Origin: Nitrospirota bacterium
GTDB taxonomy: Bacteria > Nitrospirota > Nitrospiria > Nitrospirales > Nitrospiraceae
Direction of reading: 5' to 3'
Assembly: GCA_030684575.1 (NCBI GenBank)
Contig: JAUXVD010000008.1
Location: forward strand, 496,001 to 560,000
DNA length: 64,000 nucleotides
Shown piece by piece: positions 52,941 through 61,264 of the stretch. Every line of letters starts with the position of its first letter. The stretch's first letter is position 1. The notes under the pieces were generated by a model. That model was given only the letters and a program-made list of their open reading frames with translations. It made no database searches and was not told where the DNA came from. Position numbers and translations under genes: made by a program.

Positions 52941-53027
52941 GGAGAGCCCTCCTTGCTCGCGGAACGCGCGGCCTCAGAAGGCCCTCGTTCGACGCGCGCA
53001 GTAGAGGGCTGCTCCTCTCTGCCAGCC
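52929..53027 (+). repeat. R2 hairpin element, copy e, overlapping the end of the lipoprotein gene
   Basis: GGCTGGCAG (last coding bases) pairs with CTGCCAGCC, and GAGGAG (starting in the stop codon) pairs with CTCCTC, followed by AGCCCTC/GAGGGCT; the conserved core TGCTCGCGGAACGCGCGG ... GACGCGCGCAG sits at the top. A further worn relative may lie near 53095-53150. Confidence 0.8.
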
Positions 53028-53206
53028 TGTGAGAGTGGAAGAGATAAGGAATTGGAAAGATGGCCGTGCGATGCAGGCCTGTGAGAAAGTCGGCCAGCTT
53101 TCTTGCTCGCAGACCGCGCACGATGAAACAGTGTTTGTTCGACGGACCAGTCTGGATTGCCCTGGCTGTGAGACCTGAGAGAGCGATGATTGCGGAGTAA
53201 GGAGCC

Positions 53207-53821
53207 TCAGCAGAGACTGGCTTTGCAGTCGGTCACGACGAGATTTGTGGCTTTTTCACCTGCCTCGAGTTCTATCACCAGCCAGGCTAGTCCGGACAGT
53301 CGTTCTTCTTGGTGTGTGCCAGATCCTCCTTCGATCAGACTGACGATGTAGTAGCGCCCGGCGGGAACCTTGGTGAACCAGAAATGCCCGGTGGGATTGG
53401 TTCTGGTGGTGCGGAGATAGGGAGCTAGCCGCTTTTCTGTCTGGAGCCTGGTCACTGCTTCGTGTGCGCAGTCAGCTGGAGAGCGTGGGGCTACGGTGTT
53501 TTCAGCGGAGGCCTGGGTTCCTGTCGCCGAACAGGAAGTTGTTTTGACTTGGTGGTCAAACCAATAACGGGTGTAGGGAGTCATGGGGATGAGATGGATT
53601 GGCGCGCCTGCTTGGGTGATGGCTTTTCCTGATGGTGAACTGAGAAACGCCTGTCCAGTCAGACTGCCTTGCCCTTTTTGCTTGTAGGGGAAAAAGTCTT
53701 TTTCGTTCAACGGTGGTTGGTTCGACGAGGTTGGCTCAAGCGCTTGCCCCGATAGGGGACAGAGGCTCCCGAGGAGTAGGAAGAGCACGAATCCGAACCG
53801 GAGTCGGTCAGGGTATCGCAT
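53207..53821 (-). CDS. Secreted protein with carnitine-like beta-sandwich (carboxypeptidase-regulatory-like) layout
   Basis: 204 residues from ATG 53821, five bases after the stop of the FTR-like gene. Signal peptide to about residue 26 (LFLLLGSLCPLSGQA). The mature part resembles carboxypeptidase regulatory-like or CNA-B beta folds: GSLTGQAFLSSPSGKAI, then TNPTGHFWFTKVPAGRYYIV and LVIELEAGEKATNLVV. The match is a pattern impression, not a firm assignment. Five cysteines, two of them at the C-terminus (TDCKASLC). A longer frame to 54055 overlaps the FTR-like gene and is not used. Confidence 0.6.
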   Translation of the reverse strand: MRYPDRLRFGFVLFLLLGSLCPLSGQALEPTSSNQPPLNEKDFFPYKQKGQGSLTGQAFLSSPSGKAITQAGAPIHLIPMTPYTRYWFDHQVKTTSCSATGTQASAENTVAPRSPADCAHEAVTRLQTEKRLAPYLRTTRTNPTGHFWFTKVPAGRYYIVSLIEGGSGTHQEERLSGLAWLVIELEAGEKATNLVVTDCKASLC

Positions 53822-53826
53822 AGCGG

Positions 53827-54261
53827 TTACGGTGTCGGTGTTGATGAATCCTTGTCTGCTGTCTGTGGTGCCTGGGCCGCTTTGTGTTTGAGTGCCCGGC
53901 CTTTGTCGGGAGTCGGGTCTGTGACGACGCCATAGATCTCCCGCCCTTCGTGGCCTTCCGGGAGATATTCCGTGATCGGCATGCCGTCTTCCCGCACGAA
54001 GAGCAGACAGTGACAATATTTGTAGATCTGCATCTCGTCGCAGGCGCACATCCAACGGCGGAGTTTGGCTTCCGCCTGTTTATCCTTGTAGAAGTTACAG
54101 GGACAGAGGGGTTTACCCAGTTCGTCGATGTGCATCGCGAGGCCTTTGACCACGGCTTCGGTGACGGCGGGCATGGGATGCATGGCGGTTCCGCTCTTGT
54201 CTGCAAAGCCCTTTACGTACTTCCACATTTTGTCGAGACTTTCTTGCTTGGGATCGGCCAT
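53827..54261 (-). CDS. Ferredoxin:thioredoxin reductase catalytic-subunit-like protein
   Basis: 144 residues from ATG 54261 (AAAGGAG upstream). The motif C53-P-C55, 16 residues, C72-A-C74, 8 residues, C83-H-C85 has the exact spacing of FTR beta subunits (CPC-x16-CPC-x8-CHC), with Pro replaced by Ala in the second triplet. Two of these cysteines form the redox disulfide next to the [4Fe-4S] cluster. No alpha subunit is nearby. The last 30 residues are a polar, disordered tail. Electron donor would be ferredoxin; acceptor likely thioredoxin-like. Confidence 0.87.
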   Translation of the reverse strand: MADPKQESLDKMWKYVKGFADKSGTAMHPMPAVTEAVVKGLAMHIDELGKPLCPCNFYKDKQAEAKLRRWMCACDEMQIYKYCHCLLFVREDGMPITEYLPEGHEGREIYGVVTDPTPDKGRALKHKAAQAPQTADKDSSTPTP

Positions 54262-54434
54262 CACAACTCCTTTGGCAAGGGGCTATTGGCGAGAGGAAGG
54301 ACGAGGATTTCTGCCCCCTAGCCCTGTGCCTCTCGCCCCGTACCAGCGCGTCAGCGCCTAGTTTACAAGCGCCAGGGCGTCCTTTACAATCCAGCCCTCC
54401 CCTCACATTCCGCAGTATTGGATCGAGAATCGAG

Positions 54435-57400
54435 ATGTCGGATACCCATCAGCAATTGATCGCAAAGCTGGCGGAGGAGCTAGGACCATCCACGGCCCAG
54501 CACCTGGTCGCTCGCCTCGTCGAAGTCTCGGTCAAGCCGAATCAAGCGGAAGGCGTGTTGCTGCTGCTCGATGAACTAGATGAAATATCTCCGAAGGTTG
54601 CCCGCGCTGCGATCGAGTCGTTCCCTGACTTGCAGCGCCGGGATCGGCTCAGCGATGCGGTGTCCTGGCTGGATTTGGGGATTGCGCTCGCCGGTTCATC
54701 CGGTGCGATCGGATTGAAATATTTCAAGGAGAGCCCGCTGGTGTTGGGCTTGATCGAGACTCCCTCTGGCCGGTCGTTGGTTCTGAAAACTGCGTTGGAA
54801 CTGGCCGAGCAGGATGCGAATGTGGCGCTGGAATTCCTCCGCGTGTCGGCGGAAGCGGTCACGGTCATTTCGCCGGATCAGCTAGAGGCCTGGTTGGAAA
54901 TCGGGTTCGAGCTGACGCAGGTCGATTTTGTCGTCGCCCTGGAGTATATCCGCCAAATTCCCGCGGTGGCCCGCGTATTGCCGATCGAAGAGGCTAGAGC
55001 CTGGGCGACGTTCGGGATGAAACTCATTTCCCAGAATAGTTTCGGTAAGACCGATTATTTCGGGACCATCGAATTCCTCCGCACCAGCCCGCTCATTCTC
55101 GGCGATCTCGAAGACCAGTCGGTGCGGGCCAAGGTCATTACCGTCGGGTCGTTGCTGGCTGAACGGGATCCCGGGGCCGGCATTGCCTGGTTATCGGAAT
55201 CGCCCCGTTTGTTGCGTGCCGTGCCAAATGAGGGGTGGCGACTGAAAATATTGCAGTACGGGGCCTTAGTGGCCGAGCGCGATGCCGACACGGCGTTGAC
55301 TTATTTGCGCCGCGCGCCTGAATTGGTGGCGGTGATCGGCGCGTCTGCCGAAGCCATGGCGCGATTTGAGGCCTGGTTTACCGCGGGCATGGAAGTGCTG
55401 GCCTATAGTGTCGAGGGAGCCAGAGCCTATTTTGCCCTGGAGTCGCAGAAGGCGCTGACCTCGGTGGAAGCGGCCTTAAGCGGTGTGCCGCTTCGGCAAG
55501 TCGCGCGGACCATCAAGCTCTTCGTGCAAGGGCTCTGCGGCACGGACCTGACGATTCAGGCGCTTCCAGATTCGCTGAGCCAGGAGACGGCTGCGCGGCC
55601 TACGGTGAGCCAGGACGGGCGCACGATCTCGCTGCCGGCACTCCTTCGCCGCTATCCCACAGCCGAGGAGAATACGCGATTGTATCTGGTGATGGCGGCT
55701 CACGAAGCGGGGCACGTCGAGTTCGGGACCTACCAGTTGACGCTTGAGCCGCTCGCGGACGTGGTCATGGCTCTGCGCCAGAAGTATGGCCGGGTGAAAC
55801 AGGTTGACCCGGACAGTTTGGCATCGCTATTCCGTTTCTATCCCCATCCGGGCCTGATCCAGGACTTATGGACGCTGGTGGAGGATGCGCGGGTTGAGTA
55901 TCTGTTGCAGCGAGAGTATCCGGGGCTCCAGCGGGATCTCCAACAATTCGCGAGAGAGGCGATCACGACGCGGTCGTTGACACATGGGCTGACGGTCAAA
56001 GAGCTCGTCGTCGATCAATTGCTCCAGTTGTCCACCGCCGCGTCGCAGCCTGTTGCGATTCATGAGGCTATTAAGGACGAGATCGCTGTCCTCTGGCCGA
56101 TGTGCCAGGCCATTCAAGCTCCAACGGCGACGGCGGAAGAGGCCGTGCGTCTGGCCCATGCGCTCTATGTACAGCTCGAAGAATTATTGGCGCCGAAAGG
56201 GGCGATGATCCAGGCCGATCAGGCCGGTGACGCGTCAGAAGAGCTGGGTGTCGGCCCCTCCGCTTCCGATCAGACGGGTGAGGACTATCGCCCCATCACC
56301 AACTGGGTGTACCGTGGGGCCATGAATCCTGAGTTCATTCGTCAGAATGCACAGGACGGACGGACGGCGGACGATCAGCAGCAGTCTGAAGAGATTCAAC
56401 GGATGGCGAGCGCAGCAGGCGGATCGCAAGAAGCTTCGTCGCAGGGTCAACAGAATCGAGGGGGTACACGCACGGAGACGGAAGGGGATCGGCTCGCCGG
56501 GGGGCGGCAGTTGCCGTCCCAGGTGGAAGAGCTGTTGGCCGTGAAGGTCGAGCAGCCGGCGCCGATCGATCATGCCGGACCGGGCGATCGTGCTGTGCGT
56601 TATCCGGAATGGGATCAGGGGATCGATGACTATCGCCTCAACTGGTGTCGCGTCGTCGAACGTGCCGCAGAGGAGGGGAGCGGGGATATTGTGGCGGCGA
56701 CGTTGAGCGCACATGGTAGTGAGGTCTCCGCCCTTCGACGGTTCTTTGAAGGTCTGCGGCCCCCGGGGCTGCGGCGGGTGCCTGGCCAAGCCGATGGCGA
56801 CGAGCTGGATGTGGATGCGGCAGTTCGTATGTGTGCGGAGCGCGCGGCGGGCATCGATCTCTCGGATCGTATTTATGTCAGGCGGGAGCGAAAAGAGCGG
56901 GATGTTGCGGCGGCCTTTCTGGTCGACGTGAGCGGGTCGACCAGTCGTCAGCTAGGGAGTGGCCGCCGCGTGATCGACCTGGAAAAAGAGGGGCTCGTGC
57001 TGCTCTGTGAAGCGCTTGAGGCGGTCGGAGATCAATATGCGCTCTATGGCTACTCGGGCCAGGGCCGCGGGCAAGTGGACTTTCTGGTGATCAAGGATTT
57101 CGACGACCAGTTGGGCGGGAAGGCGGCGCAGCGGTTGGGCGGACTGGTCCCCATGCAGCAAAATCGTGATGGGGCGGCCATTCGCCATGCGACCGCCAAA
57201 TTACTGGCGCGCGAAGCCAGGACGCGGCTGCTCGTCCTCATCAGCGATGGACGTCCGCTCGATGACGGCTATAAAGATGAGTATTCGCTGGAAGACACCA
57301 AAGCGGCGTTACGAGAGGCGCGGCAGCGGGGGGTCCATCCGTTTTGTATTACGATCGATCGGGAGGCCGACGGGTACGTCCGGAGAATGTATGGGGACGT

Positions 57401-57476
57401 GCAGTTTGCCGTCATCGATCATCTGGAAGCGCTGCCGAAGCGATTGCCGAAGATTTACCAACGGCTCACGACGTAA
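54435..57476 (+). CDS. Large VWA protein, NorD/CbbO-like, with helical-repeat N-terminus
   Basis: 1013 residues. Residues about 1-330 are helical repeats of roughly 33-42 residues (ALEFLRVSAEAV, ALEYIRQIPAV, TIEFLRTSPLI, ALTYLRRAPEL). HEAGH at 423-427 and EDARVE at 483-488 form a metallopeptidase-like pair. A Ser/Gln/Gly-rich linker covers about 600-690. The C-terminal VWA domain has MIDAS D831-V-S-G-S-T (D831, S833, S835) and LLVLISDGRPLDDG. NorD/CbbO proteins work with MoxR ATPases on metalloenzymes; the 3-kb distant MoxR gene is the likely partner. Confidence 0.85.
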   Translation: MSDTHQQLIAKLAEELGPSTAQHLVARLVEVSVKPNQAEGVLLLLDELDEISPKVARAAIESFPDLQRRDRLSDAVSWLDLGIALAGSSGAIGLKYFKESPLVLGLIETPSGRSLVLKTALELAEQDANVALEFLRVSAEAVTVISPDQLEAWLEIGFELTQVDFVVALEYIRQIPAVARVLPIEEARAWATFGMKLISQNSFGKTDYFGTIEFLRTSPLILGDLEDQSVRAKVITVGSLLAERDPGAGIAWLSESPRLLRAVPNEGWRLKILQYGALVAERDADTALTYLRRAPELVAVIGASAEAMARFEAWFTAGMEVLAYSVEGARAYFALESQKALTSVEAALSGVPLRQVARTIKLFVQGLCGTDLTIQALPDSLSQETAARPTVSQDGRTISLPALLRRYPTAEENTRLYLVMAAHEAGHVEFGTYQLTLEPLADVVMALRQKYGRVKQVDPDSLASLFRFYPHPGLIQDLWTLVEDARVEYLLQREYPGLQRDLQQFAREAITTRSLTHGLTVKELVVDQLLQLSTAASQPVAIHEAIKDEIAVLWPMCQAIQAPTATAEEAVRLAHALYVQLEELLAPKGAMIQADQAGDASEELGVGPSASDQTGEDYRPITNWVYRGAMNPEFIRQNAQDGRTADDQQQSEEIQRMASAAGGSQEASSQGQQNRGGTRTETEGDRLAGGRQLPSQVEELLAVKVEQPAPIDHAGPGDRAVRYPEWDQGIDDYRLNWCRVVERAAEEGSGDIVAATLSAHGSEVSALRRFFEGLRPPGLRRVPGQADGDELDVDAAVRMCAERAAGIDLSDRIYVRRERKERDVAAAFLVDVSGSTSRQLGSGRRVIDLEKEGLVLLCEALEAVGDQYALYGYSGQGRGQVDFLVIKDFDDQLGGKAAQRLGGLVPMQQNRDGAAIRHATAKLLAREARTRLLVLISDGRPLDDGYKDEYSLEDTKAALREARQRGVHPFCITIDREADGYVRRMYGDVQFAVIDHLEALPKRLPKIYQRLTT

Positions 57477-57555
57477 GACATGAAAGGTCGGATATCGCGG
57501 AAGGATTGCGTCGTAATTTCGGGCTCAACTTTTCACGTTTCACGAGAAATACAAC

Positions 57556-57966
57556 ATGGCCAATGAAACTGACCGACCGACTGTGCCGCCTTGGCTCTAT
57601 AAGTTGTTTTCAGGGAATCAGTATCCCTATGTTCGTCGCTTAGCGAAGTTCGCCCAGCCGACCAAGCCGGGAGAAGATCGCCAAGAGCCGACGAAGGAGA
57701 TGATCGATGCCAAGTTTTGGGAGGTCTATCCTCGCTGTTGGGCCAAGATTCTTCAAGAGGTGAAGGTGGGCATGATCGTCGTGTTCCACGACCTTGGAGA
57801 ATATCCAGCGGGAGGATTTCAAGAGCTGGTCGACGATCCGGACGCCTTTCTTGCCAAGAACTATGGCAAGAAAAAGATCAAAGTGAATTTCTACGACGGA
57901 GACAACTTCGTCTGCACGATCAATTTCAAAGTCGCGGGTTGGACGGAGCATGAGGGGGGGCATTGA
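57556..57966 (+). CDS. Conserved-looking 136-residue protein of unknown function
   Basis: No signal peptide or membrane segment; 24 percent charged. Motif-like stretches: PPWLYKLFSGNQYPYVRRLAKF, FWEVYPRCWAKILQEVKVG, VFHDLGEYPAGGFQELVDDP. Not recognised. It follows the NorD-like gene by 79 bases and a hairpin follows its stop, so it may be the end of that transcript. Confidence 0.65.
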   Translation: MANETDRPTVPPWLYKLFSGNQYPYVRRLAKFAQPTKPGEDRQEPTKEMIDAKFWEVYPRCWAKILQEVKVGMIVVFHDLGEYPAGGFQELVDDPDAFLAKNYGKKKIKVNFYDGDNFVCTINFKVAGWTEHEGGH

Positions 57967-57979
57967 ATACAAGCCGGTT

Positions 57980-58001
57980 GCATTCTGGCCCTGCAGAATG
58001 C
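57980..58001 (+). terminator. Hairpin after the unknown 136-residue gene
   Basis: GCATTCTG and CAGAATGC pair over eight bases with a six-base loop; outer AAGCC (57971-57975) and GGCTT (58013-58018 region) can pair around it. It lies between the gene stop and mdh. Confidence 0.5.
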
Positions 58002-58089
58002 GAATGATGAGGCGGGCTTGTTCGCGGTGCGCAGATGAAGGCGCACATCGCCCTGAGAGTAGGGAGCCAGTACGAACCATAGAGGTGAG

Positions 58090-59031
58090 ATGATGGGGAG
58101 ACCGAAGATTACGGTGGTGGGTGCGGGGAACGTCGGAGGCACGACGGCGCAACGGCTGGCAGAGAAGAACGAGTACGAGGTCGTACTCGTGGATATTGTC
58201 GAGGGGGTTCCGCAGGGGAAGGCGCTCGATATCTCACAGGCCGGTCCCGTCTGCGGCTATAGCACCTGCGTGGTAGGCACCAACGGCTACGATGAAACGG
58301 CCGGCTCAGCCGTGGCGGTGATCACGTCTGGTATTCCCCGCAAGCCGGGGATGAGCCGTGACGAGCTCTTGACCACGAACGCCAAGATCGTGAAGTCGGT
58401 TGTCAAAGAATTGGTGTCTCGATCGCCGAACGTCATCCTGATTCTCATCACGAACCCGTTGGATGCGATGGTCCATGTGGCGAGGCTGGTCAGTGGTTTG
58501 CCAAAATCCAGGGTCTTGGGGATGGCGGGCGTGCTCGACTCTGCCCGCATGCGCGCGTTCATCGCGGCCGAATTGAATGTGCCCGGGCCCGACGTGCAGG
58601 CCATGGTCTTGGGGGGACATGGCGACACGATGGTACCGCTGGCTCGTTATACGACGGTGAAGGGGAAACCCGTTTCTGACATGATGTCGAAGGAACGGTT
58701 GGATGCGATCGTCAAGCGGACACGCGAAGGCGGAGCCGAAATCGTAGGTCTCTTGAAGACCGGCAGTGCGTTCTATGCCCCATCGGCCTCGGCGGTCGAT
58801 ATGGTCGAGGCGATCATGAAGGACCAGAAGCGGGTATTGCCCTGTGCCGTGCTCTGCGAGGGCGAGTATGGATTGAAGGATGTGGTGGTGGGGGTTCCGG
58901 TCAAGCTGGGCCGAGGCGGGGCGGAACAGGTGGTCGAATATGAATTGACGGCAGAGGAGCAGGCGGGGTTGGCGAATTCGGCTCATGCCGTGCGCGAGCT
59001 CTGCGCGACAGTCGATCGGTTGATGGCCTAA
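58090..59031 (+). CDS. mdh: Malate dehydrogenase (NAD, LDH-like type)
   Basis: 313 residues from ATG 58090 (GAGGTGAG upstream; a second ATG follows directly). NAD motif [11 protein letters not shown] at 9-19, the active-site loop [18 protein letters not shown] with substrate Arg/Asn region (ITNPLD), and catalytic His in [11 protein letters not shown]. The IPRKPGMSR loop is of the malate rather than lactate type. Role: malate/oxaloacetate interconversion in the oxidative or reductive TCA cycle. Confidence 0.94.
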   Translation: MMGRPKITVVGAGNVGGTTAQRLAEKNEYEVVLVDIVEGVPQGKALDISQAGPVCGYSTCVVGTNGYDETAGSAVAVITSGIPRKPGMSRDELLTTNAKIVKSVVKELVSRSPNVILILITNPLDAMVHVARLVSGLPKSRVLGMAGVLDSARMRAFIAAELNVPGPDVQAMVLGGHGDTMVPLARYTTVKGKPVSDMMSKERLDAIVKRTREGGAEIVGLLKTGSAFYAPSASAVDMVEAIMKDQKRVLPCAVLCEGEYGLKDVVVGVPVKLGRGGAEQVVEYELTAEEQAGLANSAHAVRELCATVDRLMA

Positions 59032-59118
59032 TGTGATCGTGTTCGAGGTCAGCGCGACAGCAGAAACGGGCCGGCGGTAGAGATAGCGACGTGGCAGTAC
59101 ACTTAATAAGGAGATGCA

Positions 59119-59706
59119 ATGAAATTTCTTGAAGATGCGTTTCAGACAGCGGGGGTAGGCTTTGTCCTTGCAGTTGTATTGATTGCGGTGTTTTTGGGCG
59201 TTACGGGCATCGGTGCCGGTGAGGTGGATTGGGTTGGGATGATCTTCCGATGGATTCACTTCATCGCGGGGATTACCTGGATCGGTATTCTCTACTTTTT
59301 CAACTTCGTGAACGGAGGCTTTCTCAAGAGCCTCGATGGTCCCACGAAAAATATCGTCATTCCCAAACTGATGCCCCCCGCGCTCAACTATTTCAGACAT
59401 GGGGCGACCGTCACGGTGCTCGCCGGGATTGCGCTGTATGGTTACCTGTATGCCAAAGGGGGAACCGGCGCGATTGCGCTGGGAATCGGCGGGACCTTGG
59501 GCATTATCATGATGATCAACGTCCATGCGATTATTTGGCCGGCTCAAAAGAAGATCATTGCCGCGGTGACGGCCGCAGCCCAGGGAACTCCTGCGCCGGC
59601 AGAAATGGCTCAATGGGGCCGGACCGCGCTCCTGGCTTCACGGGTCAACGTGCTCTTGTCGATTCCCATGTTGTTTTTCATGGGAGCCGGCAGCCACTTC
59701 AAGTAA
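59119..59706 (+). CDS. PuuD-like integral membrane protein
   Basis: 195 residues with five hydrophobic segments. GMIFRWIHFIAGITWIGILYFFNFVN is typical of the N-terminal part of urate hydroxylase PuuD; LPPALNYFRHG-like text (LMPPALNYFRHGATV) and MINVHAIIWPAQKK also match. PuuD has a C-terminal cytochrome c domain that is absent, so the enzyme activity is doubtful. His residues (W-x-H in the first helix, RHG, VHAI) could bind heme. Ribosome site AAGGAGA. A strong terminator follows. Confidence 0.75.
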   Translation: MKFLEDAFQTAGVGFVLAVVLIAVFLGVTGIGAGEVDWVGMIFRWIHFIAGITWIGILYFFNFVNGGFLKSLDGPTKNIVIPKLMPPALNYFRHGATVTVLAGIALYGYLYAKGGTGAIALGIGGTLGIIMMINVHAIIWPAQKKIIAAVTAAAQGTPAPAEMAQWGRTALLASRVNVLLSIPMLFFMGAGSHFK

Positions 59707-59718
59707 GATGTTGAACAG

Positions 59719-59758
59719 CAAGGCTGGCGGGGAGACCTGCCGGCCTTGTTCCTTTCTT
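59719..59758 (+). terminator. Rho-independent terminator
   Basis: CAAGGCTGGCGGG and CCTGCCGGCCTTG pair (two G-T pairs) with loop GAGA, followed by TTCCTTTCTT. Confidence 0.8.
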
Positions 59759-59951
59759 CCCGTCCCTGCCTCAGCCCCCTCCATCGTTCCCCTGCCATGC
59801 ACAGATGGCCCATATGTCCTGTATTGCATGGGTCGCTGGCCCTAAGTCGTTGAGATTCAGGCCTATTATCGTGCCATTGCCTTGACGAATACCGGCCAGG
59901 CACTTTATAGTAACGCTCCGCATTGTGAGCCAAACCGGTAAGGAAGGGCGC

Positions 59952-61253
59952 ATGACGACTGCGACTGACCCGCGAGTTCTCCAAACGCTTGACGGCGACC
60001 CATGGGATATCGATGCCTACTTGAAGATCGGGGGCTACGAGGCCTGGAAGAAGTGCGTCAAAGAGCTGAGTCCGACCGATATCGTCAATGAACTGAAGAA
60101 AGCCGGGCTCCGTGGCCGAGGAGGCGCGGGCTTTCCCACCGGCATCAAGTGGGAAAAGGTCCTCAACCACCGGGTCAAAGAACATTACTTCGTCTGTAAT
60201 GCGGGCGAACATGAGCCGGGTACATTTAAAGACCGTCATCTCCTCAAGTTAGCGCCACACCAGCTCATCGAAGGCTGCCTCATCGGGGCCTATACGGTGC
60301 AAGCCAAGGCGGCGTTTATCTATGTGAATCACGAGTACCACGAAGAACGCGAGAATTTGAAGAAAGCGTTGGCTCAGGCGAAGGAACGAGGGTTCCTGGG
60401 CAAGAATGCCATGGGCAGTGGGATGGATATCGATCTGCAAGTGTTCGAGGGCCATGGAAGTTATGTGGCTGGTGAAGAAACAGCGATGCTCGAATCGATG
60501 CAGGGGCGGCCGGCGATGCCGAGGCAGAAGCCCCCGTTCTACCCAACGGACTTCGGGCTCTACGGGAAGCCGACCCTGGTCAATAATGTCGAAACGTTGT
60601 GCAACATTCCACGGATCATCCATAAAGGCGCAGCCTGGTTTACGGAGGTCGGCACGGAGAAATGTCCCGGCACGATGATGTTCTCTCTCAGTGGCGCCGT
60701 GAATCGGCCTGGCGTGTACGAGAGGCCGATGGGGATCACGATCCGGGAACTCATTGATACCTGCGGCGGCGGCGTGCCTGGTGGACGCAAGATCAAGGCT
60801 GTGTTCCCCGGTGGACCGGCCTTTTCGATGGTCACGGCCGATCAGCTCGATCTGACAATGGATTTCGATTCGCTCAAGAAAGCCGGCACCGGACTCGGGT
60901 CAGCCGGCATGATTGTGGTCGATGATGCCACCTGTATGGTGGCGAAGACGCTGCATTTTTCGAACTTTTTCAAAGGCGAGAGTTGCGGACAATGCCCACC
61001 CTGTCGAATGGGGACCATTAATCTTGCTGCACTGATGACCAAGATCGAGCAGGGAGAGGGGACGCAGAAAGACTTGGATAGCCTCCTTCAGCTTTGCGGG
61101 TTTGTGAAGGGGACGGGTTATTGCACGCTGGTCACGGGGGCTGCGGTGTTGGTGCAGAGCAGCATGAAACTGTTCCGTCACGAATTCGAGGAACATATCC
61201 GGTTGCAGCGCTGCCCCTATCAGCCGGTGGCGGCTGGTGCAACGGCGCATTGA
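59952..61253 (+). CDS. nuoF: NuoF-like NADH-oxidising flavoprotein
   Basis: 433 residues from ATG 59952 (AAGGAAGG upstream). FMN site GRGGAGFPTGIKWE near 55; NADH site CNAGEHEPGTFKDRHLL near 88; 4Fe-4S (N3-type) motif SCGQCPPCRMG near 350 with the fourth Cys in QLCGFVKG. It is a complex I-type subunit (FMN and N3), but no NuoE or NuoG neighbours appear; instead a [2Fe-2S] ferredoxin follows after 11 bases. It may feed electrons between NADH and that ferredoxin. The first loop (GEHEPG) differs from the usual ESEPG. Confidence 0.92.
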   Translation: MTTATDPRVLQTLDGDPWDIDAYLKIGGYEAWKKCVKELSPTDIVNELKKAGLRGRGGAGFPTGIKWEKVLNHRVKEHYFVCNAGEHEPGTFKDRHLLKLAPHQLIEGCLIGAYTVQAKAAFIYVNHEYHEERENLKKALAQAKERGFLGKNAMGSGMDIDLQVFEGHGSYVAGEETAMLESMQGRPAMPRQKPPFYPTDFGLYGKPTLVNNVETLCNIPRIIHKGAAWFTEVGTEKCPGTMMFSLSGAVNRPGVYERPMGITIRELIDTCGGGVPGGRKIKAVFPGGPAFSMVTADQLDLTMDFDSLKKAGTGLGSAGMIVVDDATCMVAKTLHFSNFFKGESCGQCPPCRMGTINLAALMTKIEQGEGTQKDLDSLLQLCGFVKGTGYCTLVTGAAVLVQSSMKLFRHEFEEHIRLQRCPYQPVAAGATAH

Positions 61254-61264
61254 GAGGGATTGCG

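Noticed and set aside
37887-53027. R2 as integron attC sites
   Set aside because: attC sites also show variable paired stems, but there is no integrase in the window, the copies lie at unrelated chromosomal loci, and the conserved part is the centre rather than the outer recombination boxes.
53095-53150. Possible sixth R2 copy
   Set aside because: TTGCTCGCAGACCGCGCA and TGTTCGACGGAC recall the core but the match is patchy and arms pair poorly; noted only as a worn relative.
53822-54055. Longer start for the secreted beta-rich protein
   Set aside because: The added part lies inside the FTR-like gene and has no family sense; the signal peptide begins at 53821.
58306-59613. 435-codon open frame on the - strand
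   Set aside because: Crosses mdh and the PuuD-like gene on the opposite strand; both are clearly real.
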